The notes beneath the pieces were generated by a model, which made no database searches, had not been told where the DNA came from, and saw only the letters and a list, made by a program, of their open reading frames with translations. A stretch of 64,000 bases of DNA, from positions 5,769,001 to 5,833,000 of the forward strand of contig NZ_CP017174.1 in NCBI RefSeq assembly GCF_006402735.1, in the 5' to 3' direction. Below, piece after piece: positions 53,672 through 62,947 of this stretch. Each line of letters starts with the position of its first letter. The first letter of the stretch is position 1. The position numbers and the translations under genes are program-made. This DNA is from Myxococcus xanthus (GTDB lineage: Bacteria > Myxococcota > Myxococcia > Myxococcales > Myxococcaceae).

Positions 53672-55005
53672 GCGCCGGGCGCCCCGTCCCCACCGGCCTC
53701 GCCGTGGCCCTGCTGGCGGCGGGACTCCTCCCGGCGGCGCTCGCGGTGGCCAGCCCCGCGTTCGGCTGGCTCGCGCTGGCGACGGACGTGGCCGTGCTGG
53801 CCCTCTGCGTCGTGGACTTCCTCCGGGCCCCGCGCGCGGAGAGCGTCCGCGTCTGGCGGCGCGTGGAGCCCGTCCTCTCCTCCGGCACGCGCAACGCCGT
53901 GCACGTGGCGCTGGAGCGCCAGGACACCGGCACCGCGCCGCTGCACGTGGAGGTCCGCGACGAGCCGCCCGAGGACATGGCCAGCAGCGGGCACAGGCAA
54001 TCCCTCACCCTGCCCGCGGCACGGGCCACGCCCCAGGAGTTCACCTACTTCGTCACGCCGCCTTCGCGGGGTGACGCCCGCTTCGGGGACGTGCACTTGA
54101 GGCTGCGAGGCCCCCTGGGCCTGTGCGCGCGACAGGTCCGCGTCCCCGCGACGATGGACGTCAAGGTGTACCCGGACCTCACCGCGCTCACCCGCGAGGC
54201 ACTGGCGCTGGCCCACGCCTCGGACGCCCCTTCCGCGCGCACGCAGCGGCGGCGCGCCTCCGAGGGCCGGGAGTTCGAGTCGCTGCGCGAGTACCGCCCC
54301 GGCGACGACTACCGCCACATCGACTGGAAGGCATCCGCGCGCCACGCCCACACCCTGGTGCGCACGTGGCAGCCGGAGCAGCACCAGCCGGTGCTCCTGC
54401 TGCTCGACTGCGGCCGGCACATGGCGGGCCGCATCCAGGAGCGGCGCAAGCTGGACCATGCGGTGGACGCGGCGCTGCGGCTGGCGCGCGTGGGCCTGGA
54501 GGCCGGTGACGTGGTCGGCGTGCTGGCGTTCGCCAGCGGCGTGCGGGCCTACCTGCCGCCACGCAAGGGCCGCGAGCACCTGCGGCTCATCACCGAATCG
54601 CTCTACCGCACCGAGGCCGCGCTCGAGGAGAGCGACTACGGCCGCGCCTTCGACTTCGCCTTCGCACGCCAGACGCGGCGCGCCCTGGTGGTGCTGTTCA
54701 CGGACCTGGTGGACCCGGACGCCTCCGCCAGCCTCCTCACGCGCACGCTGGCGCTGCGCCCCCGGCACCTGCCCGTCGTCGCCTCACTGTTGGACGAGGA
54801 CGTCCAGGCGGCGGCCCACGGCGTGCCCGCGCAGACGCAGGATGCCTACGCGCGCCAGGCCGCGGCACGGCTGGAGACGGAGTACCGGCGGACGGCCACC
54901 ACCCTGCGGGACGCGGGCGCGCTGGTGATCCGAGCCCCCGCGCGCGGCTTCGGCGCGGCCACGCTCAACGCCTATCTGGACGTGAAGGCGCGCGGACTGC
55001 TCTAG
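53668..55005 (+). CDS. DUF58-family protein (MoxR partner)
   Basis: 445 aa, GTG start overlapping the moxR stop (GTGA). Two hydrophobic segments near the N-terminus (LAVALLAAGLLPAALAVA; ATDVAVLALCVVDFL) are followed by the DUF58 hallmark FESLREYRPGDDYRHIDWKA and a VWA-like domain (VLLLLDCGRHMAGRI; VLFTDLVDP). The MIDAS-like DCGRHM retains only part of the DxSxS motif. It is the usual partner of MoxR in oxygen tolerance or envelope maintenance operons. No further Bat-type genes follow. Confidence 0.9.
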   Translation: MSAGRPVPTGLAVALLAAGLLPAALAVASPAFGWLALATDVAVLALCVVDFLRAPRAESVRVWRRVEPVLSSGTRNAVHVALERQDTGTAPLHVEVRDEPPEDMASSGHRQSLTLPAARATPQEFTYFVTPPSRGDARFGDVHLRLRGPLGLCARQVRVPATMDVKVYPDLTALTREALALAHASDAPSARTQRRRASEGREFESLREYRPGDDYRHIDWKASARHAHTLVRTWQPEQHQPVLLLLDCGRHMAGRIQERRKLDHAVDAALRLARVGLEAGDVVGVLAFASGVRAYLPPRKGREHLRLITESLYRTEAALEESDYGRAFDFAFARQTRRALVVLFTDLVDPDASASLLTRTLALRPRHLPVVASLLDEDVQAAAHGVPAQTQDAYARQAAARLETEYRRTATTLRDAGALVIRAPARGFGAATLNAYLDVKARGLL

Positions 55006-55205
55006 GCCTCTGCGTCAAGTCCAGCGAAAGTTTTGTACGCAGCGTGCAGTCATCGTGTATCGACGCCGCTCGCAAAGAAGCATGCCAATCGCGCGGAGGC
55101 CGATTTTTCGGCCTCGGACACGACCCCCTTTACAGATAGGCGCGCGTCAACAAAATGGCCGGTCCTCGCTCGCCGTGACGGCGGGCGACCTCGAAAACAC
55201 CACGG

Positions 55206-57968
55206 ATGGAGACGGTCTTGGCGGAGGTCGCGAGGGGATTCAGGGTGGAGGTTGAGGCGGACGCGGCGGCGGCGGTGGCGGCACGGATGGAGTCCGAGTC
55301 GGCGGCGGCACCCACGGCGTTGACGCCCTTCCATGAACGGCTGCTGGCGGAGGAACTGCTGGCCCGCAGCGGTGACACGCAGCAACGGCTGGCGGGAGCG
55401 CTGTCAGAAGCGAAGGTGGACCTCAACCCGCATCAGGTCGAAGGCGCCATGTTCGCGCTCGACTCGCTGTCGCGTGGCGGCTGCATGCTGGGCGACGAGG
55501 TCGGCCTGGGGAAGACCATCGAGGCGGGGCTCGTCATCGCCCAGCTGATGGCCGAGGGAAAGTCGCGCATCCTCATCATGGCGCCCGCCACGCTGCGCGC
55601 GCAGTGGAACAGCGAGCTGCGGGAGAAGTTCGACCTGGACAGCGTCCTGGTGGACGGCCGCACCGTGCGCGCCACCGGGAACTGCTTCGACCAGCCCTTC
55701 CCCGTCATCTGCTCGCACCCCTTCGCGGCGAACAAGGCGCACCTGACGTCGGAGATTCCCTGGGACCTGGTGGTCATCGACGAGGCCCACCGCCTGCGCA
55801 ACGCGCACCGGCCCAACAACAAGATGGGGCAGGCGCTGAGGGCGTCCCTGGCCGGCAAGCCCAAGCTGCTGCTGACCGCCACCCCGCTCCAGAACGACCT
55901 GATGGAGCTGTTCGGGCTGATGTCGCTGCTGGACGAGCAGATTCTCGGCCCCGAGCACGCCTTCCGCAGCCGCTACCGGGCGGACGAGGCCGGCGGCATG
56001 CCCGAGGCCGCCGCCATCGAGCTGAAGGAGCGGCTGGCCCCCGTGGTGCAGCGCACCCTGCGCCGGCAGGTGCGGGAGTACGTCCGCTACACCAACCGCC
56101 GCTCCATCGTGGAGGACTTCACCCCCTCCCCCGAGGAGCACGACCTCTACGAGAAGGTCAGCGAGTACCTCCAGCGCTCCGAGGCCGCGGCGATTGAACC
56201 CGGCAAGAAGACGCTGCTGACGCTCTGCTACCGCAAGCTGCTGGCGTCCTCCACCTACGCCATCGCCCCCACCCTGCGCCGCCTGTCGGACAACCTGGAG
56301 AAGCGGCTCCAGGCGGCGAAGCTGGGCCAGCAGGCCCTGGCGATGTTCGAGCCCGAGGAGGCCAAGCAGTTCGTCGAGGAGGGCGAGGAGTGGTCGGACG
56401 ACCCGGCCAAGGCCCCCAACGTCCGCGCGCTGGAGCAGGAGGTCTGGGAGCTGCGCCAGTACGCGGACCTGGCGGACTCCATCAAGGTCAACGCCAAGGG
56501 CGAGGCGCTCAAGCGCGGCCTGGACCGGACCTTCGCCGTGATGAAGTCGCACGGCTGGCCGGAGAAGGCGCTCATCTTCACCGAGTCCAAGCGCACGCAG
56601 CAGTACCTCTTCAACCTCCTGTCGGAGAGCGGCTACCAGGGGAAGATTTCCCTGCTGTCGGGGGACGCGGGCACGCCCGAGGACCGGCGAGCGCTGGTGG
56701 AGGAGTTCCGCAACCGCACGCAGATTCTCATCTGCACCGAGGCGGGCGCCGAGGGCCTCAACCTCCAGTTCTGCAACCTGGTGGTGAACTACGACCTGCC
56801 CTGGAACCCGCAGCGCGTGGAGCAGCGCATCGGCCGCTGCCACCGGTACGGCCAGCAGCGGGACGTGCTGGTCATCAACTTCCTCAACCGGATGAACGCG
56901 GCGGATGCGCGCCTCTTCGAGTTGCTGGAGAAGAAGCTGAACCTCTTCGACGGCGTGTTCGGCGCTTCCGACGAAATCCTGGGCGCGCTGGAGAGCGGCG
57001 TCGACTTCGAGCGGCGCATCCTGGACATCTACCAGTCCTGCCGGAAGCCCGAGGACATCAACATCGCCTTCGACAAGCTCCGCGAGGAGTTGGAAGGCCG
57101 CATCAGCCAGCGCATGACGGAGATGCGCTCGGTGGTGCTGGAGCGCTTCGACGGCGACGTGCGGCGCCGGCTGCGTGGGCAGAACGAGCAGACGAAGGAA
57201 GCCCTGGCCAAGCGCCAGCAGGAGGCTCGCGCCCTCACCGCTTCCGTGCTGGGCAGCCGCAACTCGGGGCGGCTGGAGGTGGCCAAGGCCGCCTATGCCG
57301 TCAAGGAGCGTACCCAGGACGCGGTGAGCTACCTGCAGCTCGACGCGGCGGGACTGCCCTCACGGCTGGCGCGGCTCGCGGGCGGCGAGGGCTGGTGGTT
57401 CGCGTACAAGTTCGAGACGACCGGCCTCAAGCCCGAGGAGAAGCTGGCCCACCTGGTGCTCGTGCGCGACAGGGACGGCTTCCGCGCCCTGCCCATGGCG
57501 GACGGCGCGCACTTCGTGAAGCTGGCGGCGAAGCCGGAGCGCCGGCGTCAGCCCGCGCCGGTGTCCGTGCAACTGATGCAGGAGCAGGCGCTGATGGCGG
57601 CGAAGGACGAAATCGTCCGGGCCGCGGAGCGGCGCAACGCCCTGGAGCTGGACAAGGCCAAGGAGCGCGCGGACCGCTACGTCGAGGACTGCCTCATGGA
57701 GTCGCGCGAGGCCGTGGAAGCCGCGCGGCAGACGTGGATTGAGGCACGCAAGCAGGTGGGGCTGGCCGAGGACATCGCCGACAAGGCCAAGGCCCGCGCC
57801 CACTCCGACCGGATGGAGCGCGAGTACCGCCGCAAGCTGTCCTCACTCCGCAACGAGGAGGAGAAGCGCTACGCCTCCAAGGACCGGCAGTTGGCGGAGC
57901 TGGCCAACAAGGGGAAGGTGACGGAGAAGCGCTCCCTCATCGCCTCCGCCTACTTCTGGCTGTCGTAG
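55206..57968 (+). CDS. SNF2-family helicase, RapA/HepA-like
   Basis: 920 aa. Motif [10 protein letters not shown] (96-104), motif II DEAH (192-195), [16 protein letters not shown], motif [21 protein letters not shown], and motif [13 protein letters not shown] coiled-coil C-terminal region rich in K/E/R follows (about 690-900). It is related to RapA/HepA, the RNA-polymerase recycling ATPase, but lacks an obvious RapA N-terminal domain. A role in RNA polymerase or nucleoprotein remodelling is likely. An in-frame stop at 55176 limits upstream starts. The ATG has a poor SD. It ends overlapping the Smr gene by 19 bases, convergently. Confidence 0.88.
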   Translation: METVLAEVARGFRVEVEADAAAAVAARMESESAAAPTALTPFHERLLAEELLARSGDTQQRLAGALSEAKVDLNPHQVEGAMFALDSLSRGGCMLGDEVGLGKTIEAGLVIAQLMAEGKSRILIMAPATLRAQWNSELREKFDLDSVLVDGRTVRATGNCFDQPFPVICSHPFAANKAHLTSEIPWDLVVIDEAHRLRNAHRPNNKMGQALRASLAGKPKLLLTATPLQNDLMELFGLMSLLDEQILGPEHAFRSRYRADEAGGMPEAAAIELKERLAPVVQRTLRRQVREYVRYTNRRSIVEDFTPSPEEHDLYEKVSEYLQRSEAAAIEPGKKTLLTLCYRKLLASSTYAIAPTLRRLSDNLEKRLQAAKLGQQALAMFEPEEAKQFVEEGEEWSDDPAKAPNVRALEQEVWELRQYADLADSIKVNAKGEALKRGLDRTFAVMKSHGWPEKALIFTESKRTQQYLFNLLSESGYQGKISLLSGDAGTPEDRRALVEEFRNRTQILICTEAGAEGLNLQFCNLVVNYDLPWNPQRVEQRIGRCHRYGQQRDVLVINFLNRMNAADARLFELLEKKLNLFDGVFGASDEILGALESGVDFERRILDIYQSCRKPEDINIAFDKLREELEGRISQRMTEMRSVVLERFDGDVRRRLRGQNEQTKEALAKRQQEARALTASVLGSRNSGRLEVAKAAYAVKERTQDAVSYLQLDAAGLPSRLARLAGGEGWWFAYKFETTGLKPEEKLAHLVLVRDRDGFRALPMADGAHFVKLAAKPERRRQPAPVSVQLMQEQALMAAKDEIVRAAERRNALELDKAKERADRYVEDCLMESREAVEAARQTWIEARKQVGLAEDIADKAKARAHSDRMEREYRRKLSSLRNEEEKRYASKDRQLAELANKGKVTEKRSLIASAYFWLS

Positions 57969-58318
57969 TCCGCCGGGCGCAGACGCACCCACGTCGCGCC
58001 CCAGCCTCCGTCCCCTTCGCCCGCGGAACGGAACGACTCCACCTCGGGCAGCCGGGGAAGCAGCGACTGCACGGTGCGCCTCAGCGCGCCGGTGCCCTTG
58101 CCGTGGATGATGCGCACGTCCAGGACGCCCTTCTGCCGGCACGCCCAGAGGTACTCCACCACCAGGTCCTTCACATCGCGCGGGTGGAAGAGGTGCAGGT
58201 CCAGGTTCCCATCAATGGGAATTTCTACAGCCTCGTCCTCGGAAGGCGGCGGCTCCGGCCCTTCGGGCGGGAGCGGCGGCTCATTCGCGCCCAGGACGGG
58301 CAGGCGCCTTCGGCTCAC
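57950..58318 (-). CDS. Smr-domain protein
   Basis: 122 aa, GTG start overlapping the coiled-coil gene upstream by about 38 bases. It is a lone Smr domain with [19 protein letters not shown] (DLHG-like motif reading DLHL) and [14 protein letters not shown] (the HGKGxG motif). Smr domains are nuclease-like, found in MutS2 and in small stand-alone proteins. The pair motif DLHG is altered to DLHL. Expected to bind DNA or RNA. Confidence 0.88.
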   Translation of the reverse strand: MSRRRLPVLGANEPPLPPEGPEPPPSEDEAVEIPIDGNLDLHLFHPRDVKDLVVEYLWACRQKGVLDVRIIHGKGTGALRRTVQSLLPRLPEVESFRSAGEGDGGWGATWVRLRPADYDSQK

Positions 58319-58541
58319 GCTCCCACTCCTGCTTCTCCTTCTCCGCCTGCAAGCGGCGCCGCTCGCGGGCGGCCTTGAAGCGCTCGGACAGCGATGAGAC
58401 TTCGCCCTTCAGCGCGGAGAGGTTCGTGGAGATGCTGCCCGGGTCGCCTTGCTGGCGCCCGGCTGCCTGCTCGCCCTGGGCGCCTGCGCCCCCTGCGGAC
58501 ATCAGCTGGACCACCAGTGCCGCAACCGTCATGACTGTCAT
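58281..58541 (-). CDS. Small coiled-coil membrane/secreted protein
   Basis: 86 aa from the ATG at 58541; a TTG six codons upstream is possible. An N-terminal hydrophobic segment ([20 protein letters not shown]) looks like a signal peptide or membrane anchor. The rest is a charged helix ([20 protein letters not shown] onwards) with K/E/R-rich end, predicted coiled coil. No family recognised. It overlaps the Smr gene. Confidence 0.6.
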   Translation of the reverse strand: MTVMTVAALVVQLMSAGGAGAQGEQAAGRQQGDPGSISTNLSALKGEVSSLSERFKAARERRRLQAEKEKQEWEREPKAPARPGRE

Positions 58542-58585
58542 GGCCCCACAGGTAAGCAAGACGCGTGCTCAGTGGCAAGTGGCAC

Positions 58586-59641
58586 TCAGGTGGCGGCGGC
58601 CTGGCGCTCGGCCTCTTCCCTCCTGCCCAGGACGACGCGCTCGGCCAGTTTGATAGCGGACAGTGGCGCGCTGCCCTCGGCCTTGTTGTTGATGGTGATG
58701 AAGGTGGGCTTGTCCCGGCGCAGCGCCGCCAGGCACACCCGGGCCAGGACATCGCGCGTGGGGACGTCCTCGTCCACCAGCTGGTTGAACGGCGCGTAAC
58801 GCGCGCGCGCCTCCTCGTAGCCGAGGTCCGGCGGGAGCATCCACCGCACCACCAGCGCGCGGGATTCGAAGGCGCGAGTGAGCTTCGCCTGCCGGCCCAC
58901 GGGCGGCATGTGCGCCCACACCGCCAGCACCGGGCTGACGCCCACGTCCGCCAGCGCCTGTGCCAGCCCCTCCGTGAGCAGCTCCTCGTTGCGCAGCTCC
59001 ACCGCGTACAGCGGCCCCTTCGGCAGCGCGGAGAAGAAGGCGTGCAGCCGCTCCACGAAGCGCGCGGGCCCGCCGAGCGCCTGCGGGTCCTGCGGCGGGA
59101 ACTGGAAGACGAGCGGCCCCGCCTTCTCTCCCAGCCCCTCCACGAAGGGCTTGACGACGGCCTCCGTGGCGTAGGCGGCATGGAGGAAGCGCTCATTGGT
59201 CTGTCCCCGCTGCATGCCGTAGCGCTCGTGCAGCGGGAAGCGAGCCAGGGTGCACACCTCATGGGCCTTCACCAGGAAACGGAAGGTGTCCGGCACCTGC
59301 GCGGCGTACTCGGCGAAGGCGCTGGAGGAGATGGGGCCGTAGAAGGTCCGGTCGATGCCCACCGTGCGCAGCACCGGGTGGTGCGCGTAGGCAACCAGTC
59401 CCTCGCGCGCGAGCTGCGAGGCGGAGGCCTCATGGTCATAGACGATGCCGGACCAGCCCGGGAACGTCCACGAGGACGTCCCGAGGAACACGCCCTGCGG
59501 CAGCTCCCGCCCCAGCGTGGCCAGCGACTCCGGCACCGCCGCGGGCTCCACGGGCTGCGCGCCCTTGCGCCCCTTGACGGGAGGCTCCACCGCGGCGCCG
59601 GTGAAGAGGTCGAGCTGTGCGGGTCCTCGCTCTTGAGGCAT
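58586..59641 (-). CDS. DUF72-family protein with a clamp-type QLDLF motif
   Basis: 351 aa from the ATG at 59641. A TIM-barrel DUF72 (YecE-like) protein: LGTSSWTFPGWSGIVYDHEA, LVFQFPPQDPQA, YAVELRNEELL, FITINNKAEGSAPLS. The N-terminal extension contains QLDLF at 9-13, a match to the bacterial beta-clamp-binding pentapeptide. DUF72 proteins are uncharacterised; the clamp motif hints at a DNA-linked role, which is inferred. Confidence 0.86.
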   Translation of the reverse strand: MPQERGPAQLDLFTGAAVEPPVKGRKGAQPVEPAAVPESLATLGRELPQGVFLGTSSWTFPGWSGIVYDHEASASQLAREGLVAYAHHPVLRTVGIDRTFYGPISSSAFAEYAAQVPDTFRFLVKAHEVCTLARFPLHERYGMQRGQTNERFLHAAYATEAVVKPFVEGLGEKAGPLVFQFPPQDPQALGGPARFVERLHAFFSALPKGPLYAVELRNEELLTEGLAQALADVGVSPVLAVWAHMPPVGRQAKLTRAFESRALVVRWMLPPDLGYEEARARYAPFNQLVDEDVPTRDVLARVCLAALRRDKPTFITINNKAEGSAPLSAIKLAERVVLGRREEAERQAAAT

Positions 59642-59810
59642 GGCGCGTCTCCTGGGCCAATACAGCAGGCACCGCGGGCACGGTGCCGTGCGTCCTGCGC
59701 ACCTAACGCCGGACGCCACCGGATGCAGGAGGTTGCCTCAATCCAGCCCCACGTCCCAAGTGCCATGTCGCTCGACAGGCGACCGGGCGACGAATCGGGG
59801 CGCGCGAGCG

Positions 59811-60737
59811 CTACAACACCTTGAGGCGGATGGCCCCGGGCAGCAGCGTCATGGTGCACGGGAGGCGGCCCGGCGTCTCGCCGTCCACGTCCAGGAAGAC
59901 GTCGCCGCCCTCCACGGACTCGGCGCGCAGGGTGCGGCAGCGCAGGCGGCGCGTGCCCTTCCAGTTCACGTGCGAGCCGTTGTAGACGCCCTTCGACTTG
60001 AGGACGAAGTCGCTCAGGCTGTAGCCCGACCAGATGGTGACGTCGAAGAGGCCGTCGTGGGTGACGGCGTCCGGCGCGACGAACATGCCGCTGCCGAAGT
60101 AGCGGCCGTTGGCCACGGCCACCGCGGTGACACTCACCACCTCTTCCGGGCCCCCGTCCACCGACAGCCGCACCTGCCGCTCCGAGTACTTCACCAGGCC
60201 CTTCAACGTGCCCCACATGAAGCTCAGGTGGCCGCCCAGGGCCTTGCTGCTCTGGTTGACCTCCTGGGCCACCACCGCGCTCACGCCAAACGAGGCGATG
60301 TTGGCGAAGTAGCGAGTGGCGGGCTGGCCCGCGTTGTCGATGAACTCCAGCCGGCCCACGTCGAACGGCTCTGTCGTGCCGGAGCGCAGCCGCTCCAACG
60401 ACGAGGCGAGTTCCAAATCCCACCCGAAGGTGCGCCGGAAGTCGCCACCCGTGCCCCGAGGAATCAGGCCCAGCGCCGCGTTCGGATTCAGCGCCTTGCC
60501 GTCCTCGAAGAAGCCGTTGGTGACTTCGTTGAGCGTGCCGTCGCCACCCACCGCGACGATGCACTCGTACCCATCCAGGAGGGCCTGGCGGGCGATGCGC
60601 GCCGCGTCCATGCCGCCCTGGGTGAAGCCATGGCCGAAGTCGCCCAGCGCCCTGCCTACCTGCGCGGAAATCTCAGCCCAGCGCTTTCCTGTCTGGCCGT
60701 TGGCGCTGCGCGGATTGACCACGAGGAACGTCTTCAT
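59811..60737 (-). CDS. Diacylglycerol/lipid kinase family protein (DagK/YegS-like)
   Basis: 308 aa. The N-terminal kinase domain has VNPRSANGQTGK and the nucleotide motif VGGDGTLNEV; the second motif reads PRGTGGDFRRTFG, where many relatives have GTGNDFAR. The C-terminal half is the beta-sandwich of the DagK/sphingosine-kinase family. It would phosphorylate a lipid alcohol using ATP. The gene is alone between aspS and DUF72, and its own promoter is expected in the 153-base gap. Confidence 0.9.
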   Translation of the reverse strand: MKTFLVVNPRSANGQTGKRWAEISAQVGRALGDFGHGFTQGGMDAARIARQALLDGYECIVAVGGDGTLNEVTNGFFEDGKALNPNAALGLIPRGTGGDFRRTFGWDLELASSLERLRSGTTEPFDVGRLEFIDNAGQPATRYFANIASFGVSAVVAQEVNQSSKALGGHLSFMWGTLKGLVKYSERQVRLSVDGGPEEVVSVTAVAVANGRYFGSGMFVAPDAVTHDGLFDVTIWSGYSLSDFVLKSKGVYNGSHVNWKGTRRLRCRTLRAESVEGGDVFLDVDGETPGRLPCTMTLLPGAIRLKVL

Positions 60738-60827
60738 CTGGCCCTACCCCTCCCTTTGCCCTCCCTGTTTACGCGGTTGTGCACCGGCACTCCACTCCGT
60801 GGCCACGTTCAGGGCACGGCGGGTCCG

Positions 60828-60856
60828 CCGCCACCCCGCGTCAAAGGGGGTGGCGG
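60828..60856 (-). terminator. Hairpin after aspS
   Basis: A perfect 10-bp stem CCGCCACCCC (60828-60837) with GGGGTGGCGG (60847-60856), 9-base loop. It lies 35 bases beyond the aspS stop in the leftward direction. No T-tract follows on the minus strand. Confidence 0.6.
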
Positions 60857-60890
60857 GAGCGCGCGCGGGCGAGGGCTCGCGTCTGACGGA

Positions 60891-62711
60891 CTAGGCCTTC
60901 GGCGCCACGGGCACCGGCCGCACATGGACCTCGCGCAGCTGCCGGTCATCCACGTCGCCGGGGGCGCCCGTCATCAGGTCGGTGCCCGTCTTCGACTTCG
61001 GGAACGGAATCACGTCGCGCAGGGACTCGGCGCCGGTGAGCAGCATGGCCAGCCGGTCCATGCCCAGCGCGATGCCGCCGTGCGGCGGAGCGCCGAACTT
61101 CAGCGCGTCCAGCAGGAAGCCGAACTTGGCGCGCGCATCCTCGTCGCTGATGCCCAGCGCCTTGAACACCTCCGCCTGCACCTTCGGGTCATGCAGACGG
61201 ATGGAGCCGCCGCCAATCTCGAAGCCGTTGAGCACCACGTCGTAGCGGTGGCACTTCACCCGGCCCGGGTCCGTGAGCAGGTACGCCACGTCCTCGTCGT
61301 GCGGACGCGTGAAGGCGTGGTGCGCCGCCGCCCAGGTGTTCGTCTCGTCGTCGTACTCGAACAGCGGCGGGTTCACGACCCACAGGAAGTTCCACTGGCC
61401 GCCGCTGCCGTACTCCGGAATCAGGCCCAGCTTCTTGGCCACGTGCACGCGCAGGTTGGCCATCACCGTGTGGACCAGCGACTCCTTGCCGAACTGGAAC
61501 AGGAGGAGGTCGCCCGTCTTCGCGCCCACGGCCTGGTTGATGGCCTGCCGCAGCGCGGGGCTGATCGTCTTGGACAACGGGGACTGCGTCCACTCGCCCC
61601 CGTCCGCCACCTTCGCGCGGGCCAGTCCCTTGGCGCCGGCCTGCTTGGCGAACTCCTCCAGCTTGTCGCTCTCCGCGCGGCTCATCGCCTTCTCCGCGGG
61701 GATGACCATGGCCTTGACGATGCCCTTGTTCTGCACCGCCTCCCAAATCATCGGGACGCCGCCGCCCTCGCCGTGCTCGCGAATCAGGTCGGTGAGCACC
61801 ACGTGCTCCAGCCCGAAGCGCAGGTCCGGCTTGTCGTTGCCGTACTTCGCCATGGACTCGTAGAAGTCCATCCGCATGAAGGGCGTGGGGATGTCGATGC
61901 CCAGCACGTCGCCCCACAGCTTCTTCAGCAGGCCCTCAATCATCGTGAAGATGTCGTCCTGGGTGACGAAGCTCATCTCCACGTCGATCTGCGTGAACTC
62001 CGGCTGCCGGTCCACGCGCAAGTCCTCGTCGCGGAAGCACTTCACGATCTGGAAGTACCGGTCGAAGCCCGCCACCATGAACAGCTGCTTGTAGAGCTGC
62101 GGGCTCTCCGCCAGCGCGTAGAACTTGCCCGGGTTGAGGCGGCTGGGGACCAGGAAGTTGCGCGCGCCGCCCGGCGTGTACTTGCCCATGAAGGGCGTCT
62201 CCAGTTCCAGGAACCCGTTGTCCACCATGTACGAGCGCGTCAGCGCGTTCATCTTCGAGCGCGTCATCAGCGAGCGCTGGAGCGGCGAGCGGCGCAGGTC
62301 CAGGAAGCGGTGGGCCAGGCGCTTCTCCTCGGACGTGTCGATGCTGTCCTCGACGGGGAACGGCGTCGGCTCCGAACGGTTGAAGATGGTGAGGTCGCTG
62401 GCCCGGACCTCGATTTCACCCGTCTTCATCTTCGGGTTCACGTTCTTCCCGCGCGAGACGACCTTGCCGCGCACGCCCACGCAGTACTCCAGCCGGAGGC
62501 TGCCGGCGAGCGCGTGCGCCTCCGCGTGGTCCGGCTCGAACACCACCTGCGTGAGGCCATCCCGATCTCGCAGGTCGATGAACACCGCGCCGCCGTGGTC
62601 TCGGCGGTTGTGCACCCAGCCGAAGAGGACGACTTCCTCGCCGACGTTGGTCGCGGTGAGCTGACCGCAAGTGTGGGTACGCTTGACCTCGGAGATGAAC
62701 GGGACTGCCAT
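60891..62711 (-). CDS. aspS: Aspartyl-tRNA synthetase, bacterial type, probably non-discriminating
   Basis: 606 aa from the ATG at 62711 (AGGCGGTG upstream). An N-terminal OB-fold anticodon domain (LFGWVHNRRDHGGAVFIDLR), then the class II core with FLDLRRSPLQRSLMTRSKMN, the ESPQLYKQLFMVAGFDRYFQ motif-2 region, a bacterial insertion domain, and motif 3 GGIALGMDRLAMLLTG. The residue after RRD is His (RRDHGG), the type found in non-discriminating AspRS that also charge tRNA-Asn, whereas E. coli has Leu. It would then depend on GatCAB. Inference only. Confidence 0.94.
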   Translation of the reverse strand: MAVPFISEVKRTHTCGQLTATNVGEEVVLFGWVHNRRDHGGAVFIDLRDRDGLTQVVFEPDHAEAHALAGSLRLEYCVGVRGKVVSRGKNVNPKMKTGEIEVRASDLTIFNRSEPTPFPVEDSIDTSEEKRLAHRFLDLRRSPLQRSLMTRSKMNALTRSYMVDNGFLELETPFMGKYTPGGARNFLVPSRLNPGKFYALAESPQLYKQLFMVAGFDRYFQIVKCFRDEDLRVDRQPEFTQIDVEMSFVTQDDIFTMIEGLLKKLWGDVLGIDIPTPFMRMDFYESMAKYGNDKPDLRFGLEHVVLTDLIREHGEGGGVPMIWEAVQNKGIVKAMVIPAEKAMSRAESDKLEEFAKQAGAKGLARAKVADGGEWTQSPLSKTISPALRQAINQAVGAKTGDLLLFQFGKESLVHTVMANLRVHVAKKLGLIPEYGSGGQWNFLWVVNPPLFEYDDETNTWAAAHHAFTRPHDEDVAYLLTDPGRVKCHRYDVVLNGFEIGGGSIRLHDPKVQAEVFKALGISDEDARAKFGFLLDALKFGAPPHGGIALGMDRLAMLLTGAESLRDVIPFPKSKTGTDLMTGAPGDVDDRQLREVHVRPVPVAPKA

Positions 62712-62750
62712 GGCACCGCCTGCTGGATTCGAAGGGGGAAAAGGCGAAGC

Positions 62751-62780
62751 ACCATACGGATCGCGGAAACGACGCGTCAA
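62751..62780 (-). promoter_or_regulatory. Sigma-70-type promoter of aspS
   Basis: Reading leftwards, TTGACG (complement of 62775-62780; five of six) and TATGGT (complement of 62751-62756; four of six) are 18 bases apart, leaving about 33 bases of leader before the aspS ATG. This is the best-looking housekeeping promoter in the window together with that of cpaB. Confidence 0.55.
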
Positions 62781-62814
62781 GGAGTCCGAGCGCCCCGGGT
62801 ACGTCTCAAACCGT

Positions 62815-62834
62815 CGGAATCAGTGCGGATTCCG
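62815..62834. promoter_or_regulatory. Inverted repeat in the aspS/metalloprotease divergent gap
   Basis: CGGAATC (62815-62821) and GATTCCG (62828-62834) are a perfect 7-bp inverted repeat with a 6-base spacer. It lies upstream of the aspS promoter and 114 bases before the metalloprotease ATG. It could be an operator or hairpin. A (CCGG)4 simple repeat lies nearby at 62867-62882. Confidence 0.3.
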
Positions 62835-62947
62835 GGTTCCAAAGCCGCCCGCGAGGCCCGGGCTCACCGGCCGGCCGGCCGGCGTGCTCGCGAATGTGAC
62901 GGCCAGGGGGAATACACGTTCCGGGCGGTCCGGAGTAAAACGGCGGC

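Noticed and set aside
62867-62882. (CCGG)4 simple repeat as a regulatory element
   Set aside because: Short GC palindromic runs occur by chance in DNA of this composition; nothing ties it to function.
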